Source: Methanoregula sp. UBA154
Lineage (GTDB): Archaea > Halobacteriota > Methanomicrobia > Methanomicrobiales > Methanospirillaceae
DNA length: 64,000 nucleotides
Direction of reading: 5' to 3'
Assembly: GCA_002502245.1 (NCBI GenBank)
Contig: DAPW01000032.1
Coordinates: 1-64,000, forward strand
Under the pieces are notes generated by a model that worked only from the letters and a program-made list of their open reading frames with translations, did not search any database and was not told where the DNA came from. The translations under genes and the position numbers were made by a program. This document shows, one piece after another, positions 26,153 through 34,842 of this stretch. Numbering within the stretch: the first letter of the stretch is position 1; each line of letters starts with the position of its first letter.

Positions 26153-26770
26153 TTAAAAGGTTGTACCGATCCGGGTACCTGGAACGGTCTTCCCTATCAG
26201 GAATTTCTCTAACCGTTCGATCCGGGACCCGTTGATAATTGTTGTTTTTATCTTTTTTTTGAGCACGAACGGGATAAAAAACGGATCAGTTACCTCTGTT
26301 CTGACCGGGAGGTTCACCTGTTTTATCAGGCTGCCATCTTCCAGAATCCCGTCCACTGATTTGAGGAGCAGGAGATCCAGGCCCAGCGAATCAGCAATCC
26401 ATGCGGCGATCGAATCTGAGGTGACATCCCAGGAGTGGGGCAACGGATCGTGTTTTCGCACACTGCAGTAGGGAAGAAATACAACCGGTCTCACCGGCTC
26501 CGACAGGAGACTGGTAACTGGTATCCCCTGTGAAGCCACGTACCAGCCATACTGGTCCATGGCTGCAATCGCCATCCAGTGCGCGGAATCGTTATCCAAT
26601 GGTAATTTCCTGACTGCATCTGCAAACATACCCCCGCCGGGGACAATGAACAGCGGGCGCGCGGATGCAAGAAAAGCCCGGACCAGATCCGGTACATGGT
26701 CACACAGACTCCCCCCGAGCTTCACCACAATCGGTTGTCCCGGGCACGGGCGTGAGGATTTCTGGTTCAT
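26153..26770 (-). CDS. mfnE: Amino acid kinase family protein, probable MfnE of methanofuran synthesis
   Basis: A 205-residue kinase with VVKLGGSLCDHVPD (phosphate-binding Lys and GGS), FIVPGGGMFADAVRKL, HWMAIAAMDQYGWYV, SWDVTSDSIAAWIADSLG and LLLLKSVDGI, the layout of the small archaeal branch of the amino acid kinase superfamily. That branch includes MfnE, which phosphorylates 5-(aminomethyl)-3-furanmethanol phosphate in methanofuran synthesis. The assignment rests on length and these motifs; fosfomycin-resistance-like or isopentenyl phosphate kinases are longer. It is divergent from the PLD gene. Confidence 0.75.
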   Translation of the reverse strand: MNQKSSRPCPGQPIVVKLGGSLCDHVPDLVRAFLASARPLFIVPGGGMFADAVRKLPLDNDSAHWMAIAAMDQYGWYVASQGIPVTSLLSEPVRPVVFLPYCSVRKHDPLPHSWDVTSDSIAAWIADSLGLDLLLLKSVDGILEDGSLIKQVNLPVRTEVTDPFFIPFVLKKKIKTTIINGSRIERLEKFLIGKTVPGTRIGTTF

Positions 26771-26833
26771 CGTGGCAACCCCTGAATATTATATCATTAT
26801 ATTAAATATGAATTGTATACAAACGGATTTTCT

Positions 26834-28498
26834 ATGCGCGGTATCATCCCATTCTTTCTCTTTCTGGTATGTGTGGTGCATGCCGGTGCAGCGGTACAGA
26901 TCATCGAGTTCTGTCCGGATCCTTACCTGCACGATGATTCGGATGAATACCTTGTCCTTTCCGGTACTGGATTTCTGGACAACATAATAATATCAGATGG
27001 CGAAGGGGGATTCCGCTTCCCGCCCGGTACCAGCATCAGCGGATCCATCACCATCGCCCGCAGCGCGCAGGCATTCGAACAGAGTCATGGCAGGCTTCCG
27101 GATTTCGAATGGCTGGATTATTCCCCGGATGTCCCGGATGTGATCAATGGCAATCCGCTCCGCATGGCAAATAACGGCGACGAACTGGTGCTGTATGAAA
27201 AGGGCGCGGTTGTACAGGAGGTATCCTGGCCGGGTGATCTGACGCCCCGTGAAGGTCAGGTGCATTATCTGGAGGACGGCATCTGGGATCGCCGTGTCCT
27301 CATGATCGGGCAGTCCCGTTTTCTACCGGGGATTTTCCGGAATGTGACGGTAACAGCATTTGTCTCGCCTGACTGCTCCACAGAGGTCTATTCAGACGCG
27401 ATACGCCATGCATCGGATACGATTTTTGTCAATGTGTATGAGTTTTCCAGCCCGGCGATGGGAGAATCACTGATCGCTGCGAAAGCGCGGGGGGTTGACG
27501 TTCAGGTGCTTATCGAGGGGGGGCCCGTCGGTGGGATCAGTCTCTCCGAAAAAGCACTGATCTGGAATATCAACAGGAGCGGGATCCCGGTCGTATCGAT
27601 GGTCTCGACCAAAACCGAACATGCCCCCTATCGCTATGACCATGGCAAATATGTGATCATTGACAATACCTCTCTCCTCCTCACCAGCGAGAATTTCAAG
27701 AACAGCGGATTTCCTCCGGAGGGACTGAGCGGCAACCGCGGGTGGGGTGTATATCTCCGCGATCCCGCGCTGGCAGGATATTTTACCAGTGTTTTTACAA
27801 CAGACATCAGCAGCAGGTCTGTTGTTCCCTACCGGGGAGAGGCCGGGGACCGGGAACCGTCTCCTCCCAAAAAACATGCCGCCGAATTCCGCCCGGAGCA
27901 ATTCGAAGGTGCCACGGTAATCCCGGTCCTCGCGCCCGATACCAGTTACCAGATCGTGGATCTCCTGGACAGCGCCAGGACCAGTATCGAGATCGAGCAG
28001 GCTTCTATAACAAATGAAACCCCCTCGGCCCTCAATCCCTATCTCTCGTCAGCGATCAATGCCTCGCGCCGCGGAGTCCGCGTGCGGGTACTGCTCGATT
28101 CTTACTGGTTCAATGTGGAAGGTCCCGAAGATAACGATGAGATGGCAGCCCTGATCAACCGGATTGGTGCAACAGAGCATCTTCCCCTGGAAGCAAAGTG
28201 CATCGATCTCTCTCTCAGCCCGGTGGAAAAAATCCATAACAAGGGAGTCATTGTTGACGATGAACGGGTACTGGTCAGCAGCATCAACTGGAACAGCAAT
28301 TCACCAAATTTCAACCGGGAAGCCGGTGTCATAATCGAGCATCCCGGTGCTGCCCGGTATTTCCGCGAGGTTTTCGATGATGACTGGAATCCGGTAGCGA
28401 ATATGGCCGAAACGAAAACAGATTATGTCAAGATCGCTCTCGTTGCTCTTGTCATCGTGCTTTTACTGGTCATTTATTTCCGCCGTCACCGGACATAG
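26834..28498 (+). CDS. Secreted/membrane phospholipase D-like protein with lamin-tail-like domain
   Basis: A 554-residue surface protein. A signal peptide (IIPFFLFLVCVVHAGAA) is followed by a lamin-tail-like beta domain (IIEFCPDP ... DEYLVLSG ... NNGDELVLYEKG). Two PLD domains follow: HGKYVIIDN near residue 275 and HNKGVIVDD near residue 475, each with the His-x-Lys-x4-Asp catalytic motif. A C-terminal membrane helix (VKIALVALVIVLLLVIYF) and RRHRT end it. It predicts an extracytoplasmic phosphodiesterase acting on nucleic acids or phospholipid headgroups. TATA-like sequences at 26795-26810 fix ATG 26834 just downstream of the predicted transcript start. Confidence 0.85.
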   Translation: MRGIIPFFLFLVCVVHAGAAVQIIEFCPDPYLHDDSDEYLVLSGTGFLDNIIISDGEGGFRFPPGTSISGSITIARSAQAFEQSHGRLPDFEWLDYSPDVPDVINGNPLRMANNGDELVLYEKGAVVQEVSWPGDLTPREGQVHYLEDGIWDRRVLMIGQSRFLPGIFRNVTVTAFVSPDCSTEVYSDAIRHASDTIFVNVYEFSSPAMGESLIAAKARGVDVQVLIEGGPVGGISLSEKALIWNINRSGIPVVSMVSTKTEHAPYRYDHGKYVIIDNTSLLLTSENFKNSGFPPEGLSGNRGWGVYLRDPALAGYFTSVFTTDISSRSVVPYRGEAGDREPSPPKKHAAEFRPEQFEGATVIPVLAPDTSYQIVDLLDSARTSIEIEQASITNETPSALNPYLSSAINASRRGVRVRVLLDSYWFNVEGPEDNDEMAALINRIGATEHLPLEAKCIDLSLSPVEKIHNKGVIVDDERVLVSSINWNSNSPNFNREAGVIIEHPGAARYFREVFDDDWNPVANMAETKTDYVKIALVALVIVLLLVIYFRRHRT

Positions 28499-28560
28499 TC
28501 AGGAGCAGCAGGGTATTCCCCTGTTCGGCAGAACGGATTGAATGAGAAGAGTCAGATTTT

Positions 28561-28869
28561 TCAGAGTTTTTTGAGCGCACACTGGCAGACATCACACAGG
28601 TTGATATCGCTCTCACCGGTCACGACGGCAAGTGCCCAGCGGTCAATCATCAGGTTCAGTTCACTTGAGATCTCAACTTCACCTGCTCCTCGTTTTCTGC
28701 TCATATACTGGCAGACAGCCGCCCGCGTGACCCCCAGCTTTTTTGCAGCCTCGCTCTGGCTGAGTCCCTGCTTCTGAACCAGCCGGGATACCATCTCTGC
28801 CCGCATGGGTGGGAGCAGCGTCCTGACCATGGAATCGCAGTGCATCAGGGTACAGGTATGTTTTGTCAT
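28561..28869 (-). CDS. XRE-type helix-turn-helix regulator with cysteine motif
   Basis: A 102-residue regulator. KQGLSQSEAAKKLGVTRAAV is a clear Cro/XRE-type HTH. The C-terminus has CDVCQCA, and the N-terminus CTLMHC, so metal or redox sensing is possible. It resembles the COG2522 group of archaeal predicted regulators. ATG 28869 overlaps the stop of the upstream winged-helix gene by 4 nt (ATGA), so both are made together. Confidence 0.85.
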   Translation of the reverse strand: MTKHTCTLMHCDSMVRTLLPPMRAEMVSRLVQKQGLSQSEAAKKLGVTRAAVCQYMSRKRGAGEVEISSELNLMIDRWALAVVTGESDINLCDVCQCALKKL

Positions 28870-29111
28870 ACGCACGCAGGCTGGGGTTTCGGATCGTGCG
28901 TACTGCGGTTCTGGTAAATGATCTGGCGCGCATCACGGAAGTTAAACTTCTCGATGATAAGCTCCCGCTCCTTGAGTTTCTTGAGTGCATAGCGCACGGT
29001 GCGGGGTGCAAGATGGGTCTTCTGCACGAGATCCTTGTGGGTCATCGCACCGCCCATATCCAGTATCTCCAGTACCGTCTTGGATGACGGTGGCAATGGT
29101 GTATGATACAT
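28866..29111 (-). CDS. Winged-helix DNA-binding regulator (MarR/TrmB-like)
   Basis: An 81-residue winged-helix protein. AMTHKDLVQKTHLAPRTVRY is the HTH and LKKLKERELIIEKFNFRDAR the wing. It is first in a two-gene operon with the XRE-type gene. A TGTTAAC direct repeat lies between its TATA region and ATG 29111, suggesting autoregulation. No ligand-binding domain is present. Confidence 0.85.
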   Translation of the reverse strand: MYHTPLPPSSKTVLEILDMGGAMTHKDLVQKTHLAPRTVRYALKKLKERELIIEKFNFRDARQIIYQNRSTHDPKPQPACV

Positions 29112-29119
29112 GGTTGTAA

Positions 29120-29136
29120 TGTTAACAGTGTTAACA
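29120..29136. promoter_or_regulatory. Operator-like repeat TGTTAAC-AG-TGTTAACA
   Basis: Two TGTTAAC units, nine bases apart, form an almost perfect palindrome. The site lies between the minus-strand winged-helix gene and the plus-strand OB-fold gene, between the predicted minus-strand TATA (about 29135-29145) and transcript start. It is a plausible binding site for one of the two HTH proteins encoded beside it. Confidence 0.5.
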
Positions 29137-29182
29137 TATCAAGCTATCGATCATTTAAACAACGGTTCTATAATACTCATGC

Positions 29183-29560
29183 ATGTTCGAGCGCCAGGAA
29201 CGCGTGGCGATCCTCCTGCTGGTGGGTGTTGCTATCGTCGTGATAGTCGCCCATTTTGTGCTGGCCGGTGTTGGGAAACAGCCGTTTGCGCGACCGTTCA
29301 CCGACAGTTCATCGGATGGGGAGCTGGTGCTCGTTGAGGGGTGTATTGACCAGATTACGCTCACAAAGAGCGGGGGACACATGATCGCAGGTGTGAATAA
29401 TCTCTCAGTTTTCCTGCCAACCAACGTGGTACGCGCTGTATCGCTGCAGAAAGGGGACCGGATCTCAGTCTATGGCATTGTGCAGACCTATCGCGGAAAA
29501 AAGGAGATTGTTGTAAGTTCTCCCGAAGACGTCCGTATACTGTCCGGCGGCTCATGCTGA
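29183..29560 (+). CDS. Membrane-anchored OB-fold-like protein
   Basis: A 125-residue protein with one N-terminal membrane helix (VAILLLVGVAIVVIVAHFVL). An extracytoplasmic small beta-barrel-like domain follows: LVLVEGCIDQITLTKSGGHM ... VSLQKGDRISVYGIVQTYRGKKEIVV, the pattern of an OB-fold of the nucleic-acid-binding type, although outside the cell the ligand is open. ATG 29183 lies at the predicted transcript start given the TATA-like CATTTAAAC at 29151-29159, so the mRNA would be leaderless. Divergent from the regulator pair and sharing its operator region. Confidence 0.65.
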   Translation: MFERQERVAILLLVGVAIVVIVAHFVLAGVGKQPFARPFTDSSSDGELVLVEGCIDQITLTKSGGHMIAGVNNLSVFLPTNVVRAVSLQKGDRISVYGIVQTYRGKKEIVVSSPEDVRILSGGSC

Positions 29561-30115
29561 TTCAATCATGAAAAAGGGTTGAACATGATCAGCATCCCCG
29601 GCGTTTGTGATAGTTCGCGGGGAAATCACTCGCAGGGCGTGTCGTGTTATGAGATCCCCGTGCAAAAAAAAGGGCTCTTCTCCCAAATCAGGATTGTCTG
29701 AAATTACCTTAAAGAAACGATTAGGTTCCGTTTGAGAAAATCCGGTTGCAATGAAATTCAAACGGAGTTATTATAACCGTGTTTTCGGATTCATCCTTTT
29801 GTTTCAGGAATTTTAATTATTCGGGTCATCATCAGGTTGGTAAACCACGATCTTGGCAAACATAGTAATGGGGGCTGCCGCCCCCAAACCCCTGCATTAT
29901 GAGGATTTCCCCCCTGATGGGGGTCGGTGCGACGCCTCGTCGGGTCCCACCCGGGTAAGGAGGTTTTTGTGATTTCATGCAAACTGACTTAATTATTCAT
30001 CTTACGCACATACTTCAACAAAGAAACGTTTGTCGTCGGCCATCGAGATAATGTAGTTGGATAATTTAATTTCCTAAAATCGGAGAAGAGCCAAAAAAAG
30101 AATCGTCTGGTTCCC
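29561..30115. other. Intergenic region with G/C-tract inverted repeats
   Basis: About 550 bp with no supported gene. 29867-29885 carries GGGGGCTGCCGCCCCC, a perfect hairpin, followed by further C5-6 and G5 tracts to 29960. A minus-strand frame through this (29791-29982) is an artefact of the tracts. The style resembles the larger G-tract region at 38083-39030. Confidence 0.5.
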
Positions 30116-30676
30116 TCAGGTTCCTGTTCCGGAAATGGAGGCCAGTGCTGCCTGTGCTGCGTCACGGACCTCCCCGTCTTCATCTGCAAGGGATTCGGTC
30201 AGTCCGGGGACCGCACGTTTATCCCCGATATTGCCCAGCGCCCACGCGGCGTTTTTCCGGACCGTCTTTTTGGTATCCCTCAGGAGCAGGAGCAGAGGCT
30301 CGACCGCACGGGGATCGCGAAGTTTTCCAAGACCCCATGCAGCACCGACCCGGAGCCATTTATCTTCAGATTTGAGCATCTCCAGGAGTGGACCGACTGC
30401 ACGGAGATCCCCAATCTTCCCCAGGGATTTGGCGGCGAGCCACTGGACGTCAACAAACGGGTCCCTGAGCGCCTCAAGAAGCGGTTCAACTGCTGCAGGA
30501 TCCCGAAGGTCTCCCAATGCTTCTGCTGCCCGCCACCGGAAATTCAGGTTTTTGTCTTTCAGGAGCTCAATGTAGCCGTTCACCCGTCTTTTATGCCGGT
30601 CCTCGTTTGCTGCAATCTCCTCGGGTGTCTGCTCCCGTGCCGGTCCAGCACCGGGATCGTGTGCTTCGGTATCCAC
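30116..30676 (-). CDS. HEAT-repeat protein (PBS lyase-type repeats)
   Basis: A 186-residue soluble protein. After a disordered, acidic N-terminus of about 35 residues come four to five HEAT-like repeats of about 31 residues. Each has the form (A/V)xxLLE(A/M)L(R/K)DxxxxVRxxAAxxLGxxxDxRA. Recognisable units include RWRAAEALGDLRDPAAVEPL, VQWLAAKSLGKIGDLRAV and VRKNAAWALGNIGDKRAV. These form a protein-binding solenoid. Partner unknown. Confidence 0.88.
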   Translation of the reverse strand: MDTEAHDPGAGPAREQTPEEIAANEDRHKRRVNGYIELLKDKNLNFRWRAAEALGDLRDPAAVEPLLEALRDPFVDVQWLAAKSLGKIGDLRAVGPLLEMLKSEDKWLRVGAAWGLGKLRDPRAVEPLLLLLRDTKKTVRKNAAWALGNIGDKRAVPGLTESLADEDGEVRDAAQAALASISGTGT

Positions 30677-30821
30677 TATACATTCCTCTTAAACCACCCA
30701 TACGTGATACCGCACCATTAAGGTTTTCCCCGGTGTCCTGTCGAAAACGTCCCCCGAAAAAAGGGTAGTCAGCAAATTGCCGGAACACACCGGAAGATTA
30801 CCGGGTGCCCGCAATGGGTCA

Positions 30822-31661
30822 TTATCCGGAGCCGTGCAGTATTTCCAGGGTTACGGAAAAATTTTTCACGGTATGGGTGAGCGCGCCCATGCTGATGACA
30901 TCAACATCGAGCGCTGCATATTCCGGCAGTGTTCTCTCATCGATCCTGCCGGATACCTCAATGGTGATCTGATCCCGAAGATCGGCGCGTTCGAGGCCGG
31001 CAAGGGTTTCCTGGACCTGCCGGGGGTTCATGTTGTCGAGCAGGAGGATGTCTGCGCCCTCCTGTGCAGCCGTCAGGGCATCCTGAGGTGTTTCCACCTC
31101 CGCCTCAATCTTCCGGTAGGCAGATACCGCCTTTGCAGAACGGATGGCTTCCGTGAGCGGGACGAGCAGAAGGTGGTTATCCTTGATCAGGATCCCGTCG
31201 CTCAGGCTCATCCGGTGCGGGTCCCCGCCACCCAGCTGTACCGCTTTCTTGTCAAGAGCCCGGAAGCCCGGGCAGGTCTTCCGGGTTGAGGCTATCCTGC
31301 ACCGGGGGTTTACTGCAGATATCCTGTCCGCGAGTTTTCTTGTCTGCGTGGCAATCCCGCTCATCCTCCCGATGATGTTGAGTGCGGTCCTTTCCACCAG
31401 CAGGATCCCTTTTGCACTCCCTTCAAGTGAGAGAACGATATCGTGCAACATTACCGCATCCCCGTCTTGTTTCAGAGGTTCGGCCACGATGCCGAAATGA
31501 ACAAAGAGGGCCCGGGCTTCCGCAATACCTGCGATAATCCCCTCCTCTTCAGCCCGTATTACTGCCCTGCAGGTTATGTCAGGAATGACCGCATCCGAGG
31601 TCACATCCCCGAACGGCGAATCCTCCTCAACAAAGCGAAGCAGATATTGTATCGGGACCAT
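30822..31661 (-). CDS. nadC: Nicotinate-nucleotide pyrophosphorylase (quinolinate phosphoribosyltransferase)
   Basis: Converts quinolinate and PRPP to nicotinate mononucleotide in de novo NAD synthesis. The 279 residues carry ERTALNIIGRMSGIATQTR, RIASTRKTCPGFRALDKKAV, GGGDPHRMSLSDGILIKDNH and DILLLDNM, all family landmarks. It follows nadX by 24 nt on the same strand, forming a two-gene NAD operon; nadA is not in this window. Confidence 0.95.
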   Translation of the reverse strand: MVPIQYLLRFVEEDSPFGDVTSDAVIPDITCRAVIRAEEEGIIAGIAEARALFVHFGIVAEPLKQDGDAVMLHDIVLSLEGSAKGILLVERTALNIIGRMSGIATQTRKLADRISAVNPRCRIASTRKTCPGFRALDKKAVQLGGGDPHRMSLSDGILIKDNHLLLVPLTEAIRSAKAVSAYRKIEAEVETPQDALTAAQEGADILLLDNMNPRQVQETLAGLERADLRDQITIEVSGRIDERTLPEYAALDVDVISMGALTHTVKNFSVTLEILHGSG

Positions 31662-31685
31662 ACCGTTAAATCGTCTCCTCTTGGA

Positions 31686-32444
31686 TCATGTTCCGATGAC
31701 AATGGGATCATCCATCTTTTCCAGGAGCGAGAGGATCGAAAGCGCGGCAAGATAACTGGTAGCCTGGTTATCGGGCGAAGGTACGTTCGTTACCCGGATC
31801 TGTGCCTCTCCAAAATCCCCTTCAACGAACAGCTCGTGCACGTTGCGGTCAACCGCCGGATCCACCCAGAGCTCCACGTCGGTATCCTGGCCGGCAGCAA
31901 GACTCATGGCAACGGATACGTTCACATTTTTCGGGAAGGCCTTGATACATTCATTGGCTTTTCCCGAGAAGATCAGCCGCCGCCCTTCCGCCGCCATTCC
32001 GAGCGATGCCGGGCTCTTGGTGGTCCGGAGGAGCAGGCGGGTAATCTTCGAAATCCTGCCGATCTTCAGGTTATCAAGCCCGAAAATTGCCCCGCTCGGG
32101 ATGTATACTTTTGTACCGGACGCGAGCGCCGTGGAACGGATCTGGTCCCGGAATGCAGGGTCCGCAAGTGCCCCCACGCTCATGATGATGAGTTTCTTCC
32201 GGCGTGAAAGGATCTCCTGTGCATGCATCCAGACGGCAACAACCGATGCAGCCTCTACAACGATATCGATGTCTGCGCTGATGAAGGATTCAAAATCCCG
32301 GTACGCCCGGGCACCCGATATTCTGGCAATTTCTTCTGCCCGCTCCGGCACCACATCGTAAACAGCGGTGATGGTAAAACCGGCAGCATGCCCGGCAATG
32401 ATATGCCCGATATTACCACAGCCAAGCAGCCCGATCTTCCTCAT
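31686..32444 (-). CDS. nadX: L-aspartate dehydrogenase
   Basis: Oxidises aspartate to iminoaspartate with NAD(P)+, feeding quinolinate synthase. The 252 residues have the Rossmann start IGLLGCGNIGHIIAGHAAG, then VVEAASVVAV, MSVGALAD and PSGAIFGLDNL, with AMSLAAGQDTDVELWVDP at the C-terminal catalytic region (His equivalent lies in NRNVHEL). It takes the place of the flavin-dependent NadB. Paired with nadC. Confidence 0.92.
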   Translation of the reverse strand: MRKIGLLGCGNIGHIIAGHAAGFTITAVYDVVPERAEEIARISGARAYRDFESFISADIDIVVEAASVVAVWMHAQEILSRRKKLIIMSVGALADPAFRDQIRSTALASGTKVYIPSGAIFGLDNLKIGRISKITRLLLRTTKSPASLGMAAEGRRLIFSGKANECIKAFPKNVNVSVAMSLAAGQDTDVELWVDPAVDRNVHELFVEGDFGEAQIRVTNVPSPDNQATSYLAALSILSLLEKMDDPIVIGT

Positions 32445-32555
32445 GATAAACAGATTACGGGTATCATCGGTTAAGCATTGTGCTTGCCCTGCCCTCAGGA
32501 GCGGTAGAAACCGGCATTATAACGGATGACGATCAATGGATCCTCCGGACCTGAC

Positions 32556-33833
32556 ATGGAACCTGCCGGACCTGGTGACCGGAATGAGGAGATCGTCCGG
32601 GCGCAGGGCCTTCCTGATATGCTCCGTGGCCGTTCTGTCTATATCGAGACCTATGGCTGCCGGTATAATTTCGGCGATACCGCCAAACTGGTGGAGATCC
32701 TCCGGCATCACGGCAGCACGGTCGTGGAGGACCCCGGTGATGCAGATGCGGTCATCGTCAATACATGTACAGTTGTGGGATCTACGGAGCGGCGGATGCT
32801 CCGCCGGCTTGCAGGGTTCCGGGACCAGGATCTCTATGTAACCGGGTGCATGTCGAAAATCCAGCGCGAAGCGATCCTTGCTGTCTGTTCACCCACCATT
32901 ATCCTTTCGGAAACCATCCAAAGCCTATATCGTTCCGTACGGACTGTTGCCCGGGGGGGTATTGGCATTGTCCAGCTGGCGCAGGGCTGTGCCGGGAGAT
33001 GCACCTACTGTCTCACCCGTCTTGCCCGGGGCCCCCTCAAAAGTTTTCCGGAGGATGAGATCCTCAGGCAGGTACGGGCGTTTGTCCGGGCCGGGGCCTG
33101 CGAAATCCAGCTGACTGCCCAGGACGCGAGTGCCTGGGGGCTGGACACCGGACATTCCCTGCCGGAACTCCTCGCAGCCCTTGACCGGATTCCCGGGCAT
33201 CACCGGATCCGCGTTGGTATGATGAACCCGGCAACGGTCAAGGGGCAGACCGGTGATCTTATCGATGCTTTTTCCGGTGACCATATCTTCAGGTTTCTTC
33301 ACCTGCCGGTCCAGTCCGGATCGGACGCAGTCCTCGCCCGGATGGGCCGGGGCTATACCGTGGCTGAATTCGAGGAGATCGTCAGGGTATTTAGGAAACG
33401 GCATCCCGGAATTACGATTGCAACGGACATGATTGTCGGTTTTTGTGGCGAGACCGCTGCTGATTTTTCAGCCTCCCTCGATCTTATACGGCGGGTGAAG
33501 CCCGCCAAGGTGAACGTGACCCGGTATTCCCGCCGGCCGTTCACACCCCTTGCCCGGGAAAAAGATTTTCCCGACCATGTCAAGAAAGACCGCTCCCGCA
33601 CCATGAACGCGGTTGCAGAAGAGATGTATGCGTCCCTCAATACGGTACAGCTCGGGAAGACCGTACCCTTCATGGTCACCGAAACCCTCCGGCAGGGGTC
33701 GGTCATGGCACGGTCACCGGAGTATACCGGGATTGTCATCCGCGAGGACCTGCCGGTCGGTTTTGCCGGGGATGCGGTCCTCAGGCAGGACCGGAACTAT
33801 TTTTTCATCGGCGAACGGGTGCTGCCGTCCTGA
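32556..33833 (+). CDS. tRNA t6A37 methylthiotransferase (archaeal e-MtaB)
   Basis: Radical-SAM enzyme that adds a methylthio group to t6A37 of ANN-decoding tRNAs. Three domains are seen: the UPF0004 domain (YIETYGCRYNFGDTAKL ... VNTCTV ... VTGCMSK, three Cys for the auxiliary cluster); the radical SAM core with CAGRCTYC; and a C-terminal TRAM domain (LGKTVPFMVTE ... EYTGIVIRED). About 425 residues, the normal size. The TATA-like ATTATAAC at about 32516-32523 predicts a transcript start near 32544, making ATG 32556 likely; ATG 32526 and ATG 32619 are alternatives. The first conserved residues (SVYIETYGC) fit any of these. Confidence 0.92.
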   Translation: MEPAGPGDRNEEIVRAQGLPDMLRGRSVYIETYGCRYNFGDTAKLVEILRHHGSTVVEDPGDADAVIVNTCTVVGSTERRMLRRLAGFRDQDLYVTGCMSKIQREAILAVCSPTIILSETIQSLYRSVRTVARGGIGIVQLAQGCAGRCTYCLTRLARGPLKSFPEDEILRQVRAFVRAGACEIQLTAQDASAWGLDTGHSLPELLAALDRIPGHHRIRVGMMNPATVKGQTGDLIDAFSGDHIFRFLHLPVQSGSDAVLARMGRGYTVAEFEEIVRVFRKRHPGITIATDMIVGFCGETAADFSASLDLIRRVKPAKVNVTRYSRRPFTPLAREKDFPDHVKKDRSRTMNAVAEEMYASLNTVQLGKTVPFMVTETLRQGSVMARSPEYTGIVIREDLPVGFAGDAVLRQDRNYFFIGERVLPS

Positions 33834-33969
33834 AGGTAACGGATTTTTCACTTGGTTTTTTCCTGATGGTTCCTTTTTTTAAATCCGGAAACAGAAACCG
33901 AGTGGTTTTATAGCCGCAGGAGATACATTCCCTGTTCCTGATCGAAACGGAACCGGGACAGGTGATCTG

Positions 33970-34500
33970 ATGGATGAAATAGAGACCGGATTTACAAAAA
34001 TAATGGAAAAGATCGAAGAATTGAAAAAAACCGAAGGAGCTCTCGCAGACACTGTCAGGAAAAACGATGCAAAACTCCTTGCCCGTATGGCGGACTCAGC
34101 GATCCCCGTTGTCAAGGCTGTCGGCATCAATCTGCTGAAGAAGGGAAAACAGGACACCAAGGGGGAGATATACGATCCCCAGTATTACCCGCAGAAAATG
34201 ATCATTCTCGGGAAAGCGGAAACTGCGGGATTTCGTCCTGACAACCCCCAGATGCCGGTCACCGACCAGTTCTGTGTGCTGACGGAAGACGGCGATTTTT
34301 TTGAACTGATGTACAGTTTCGACGGGTTCCTTACCGATTCCTATCTCAACCCCCTCGATACAAAAAGGGCTATCGATGAGTACGGGTATGATATCATCTT
34401 CATGCTCTACAAGGCTCTGCATGATTATCTGAAGGGAGAAGAAGCGCTTGTCGCAGCGCTCGATACCGTTGTCGGGTATATCTTTGCCCGGGCCCCCTGA
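33970..34500 (+). CDS. Hypothetical protein with coiled-coil N-terminus
   Basis: A 176-residue soluble protein I do not recognise. An acidic/basic helical N-terminus (FTKIMEKIEELKKTEGALAD) suggests a short coiled coil. A central part follows with YDPQYYPQKMIILGKAE and VTDQFCVLTEDGDFFELMYSF, beta-rich and without membrane segments, then a helical C-terminus. AGGTGA lies 5 nt before ATG 33970, and a TATA-like TTTTATAG at 33905-33912 fits as the promoter, so it is probably a real gene. Single-gene unit before tRNA-Ile. Confidence 0.7.
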   Translation: MDEIETGFTKIMEKIEELKKTEGALADTVRKNDAKLLARMADSAIPVVKAVGINLLKKGKQDTKGEIYDPQYYPQKMIILGKAETAGFRPDNPQMPVTDQFCVLTEDGDFFELMYSFDGFLTDSYLNPLDTKRAIDEYGYDIIFMLYKALHDYLKGEEALVAALDTVVGYIFARAP

Positions 34501-34632
34501 TTTCCGGTCCTCCTGCGCTCTCTTTTTTTCAGATGAATGCGGGCACAAGTACCCCGGGTGATCTTTTCAGAGGACCGGACTGATTTTTGCGTATCATAAT
34601 CCCGAAAAAACAATAAAAAACGCGAATGAGAG

Positions 34633-34706
34633 TGGGCCCGATGTGATTCGAACACATGACCTCCCGGTTATCAGCCGGGCGCACCACCGGGCTATGCTAC
34701 GGGCCC
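34633..34706 (-). tRNA. tRNA-Ile (GAU)
   Basis: 74 nt. Acceptor GGGCCCG/CGGGCCC with A73; anticodon stem CCCGG/CCGGG, loop CTGATAA with GAT. T-loop TTCGAAT. No CCA encoded. It differs from the CAU tRNA at 23096 mainly in the D-loop, T-stem and anticodon. Confidence 0.95.
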
Positions 34707-34842
34707 AAGAGTTTGCCGTGAATTTACCCTAATTACTACTCCATCAGAGTTTTTATAGGTTGTGAATCCCGGACTGAATGCCGAATCCGTTCAGATAGGG
34801 ATATGTACACAAAAACCACGGTACTTATACGGATCTGGAATC

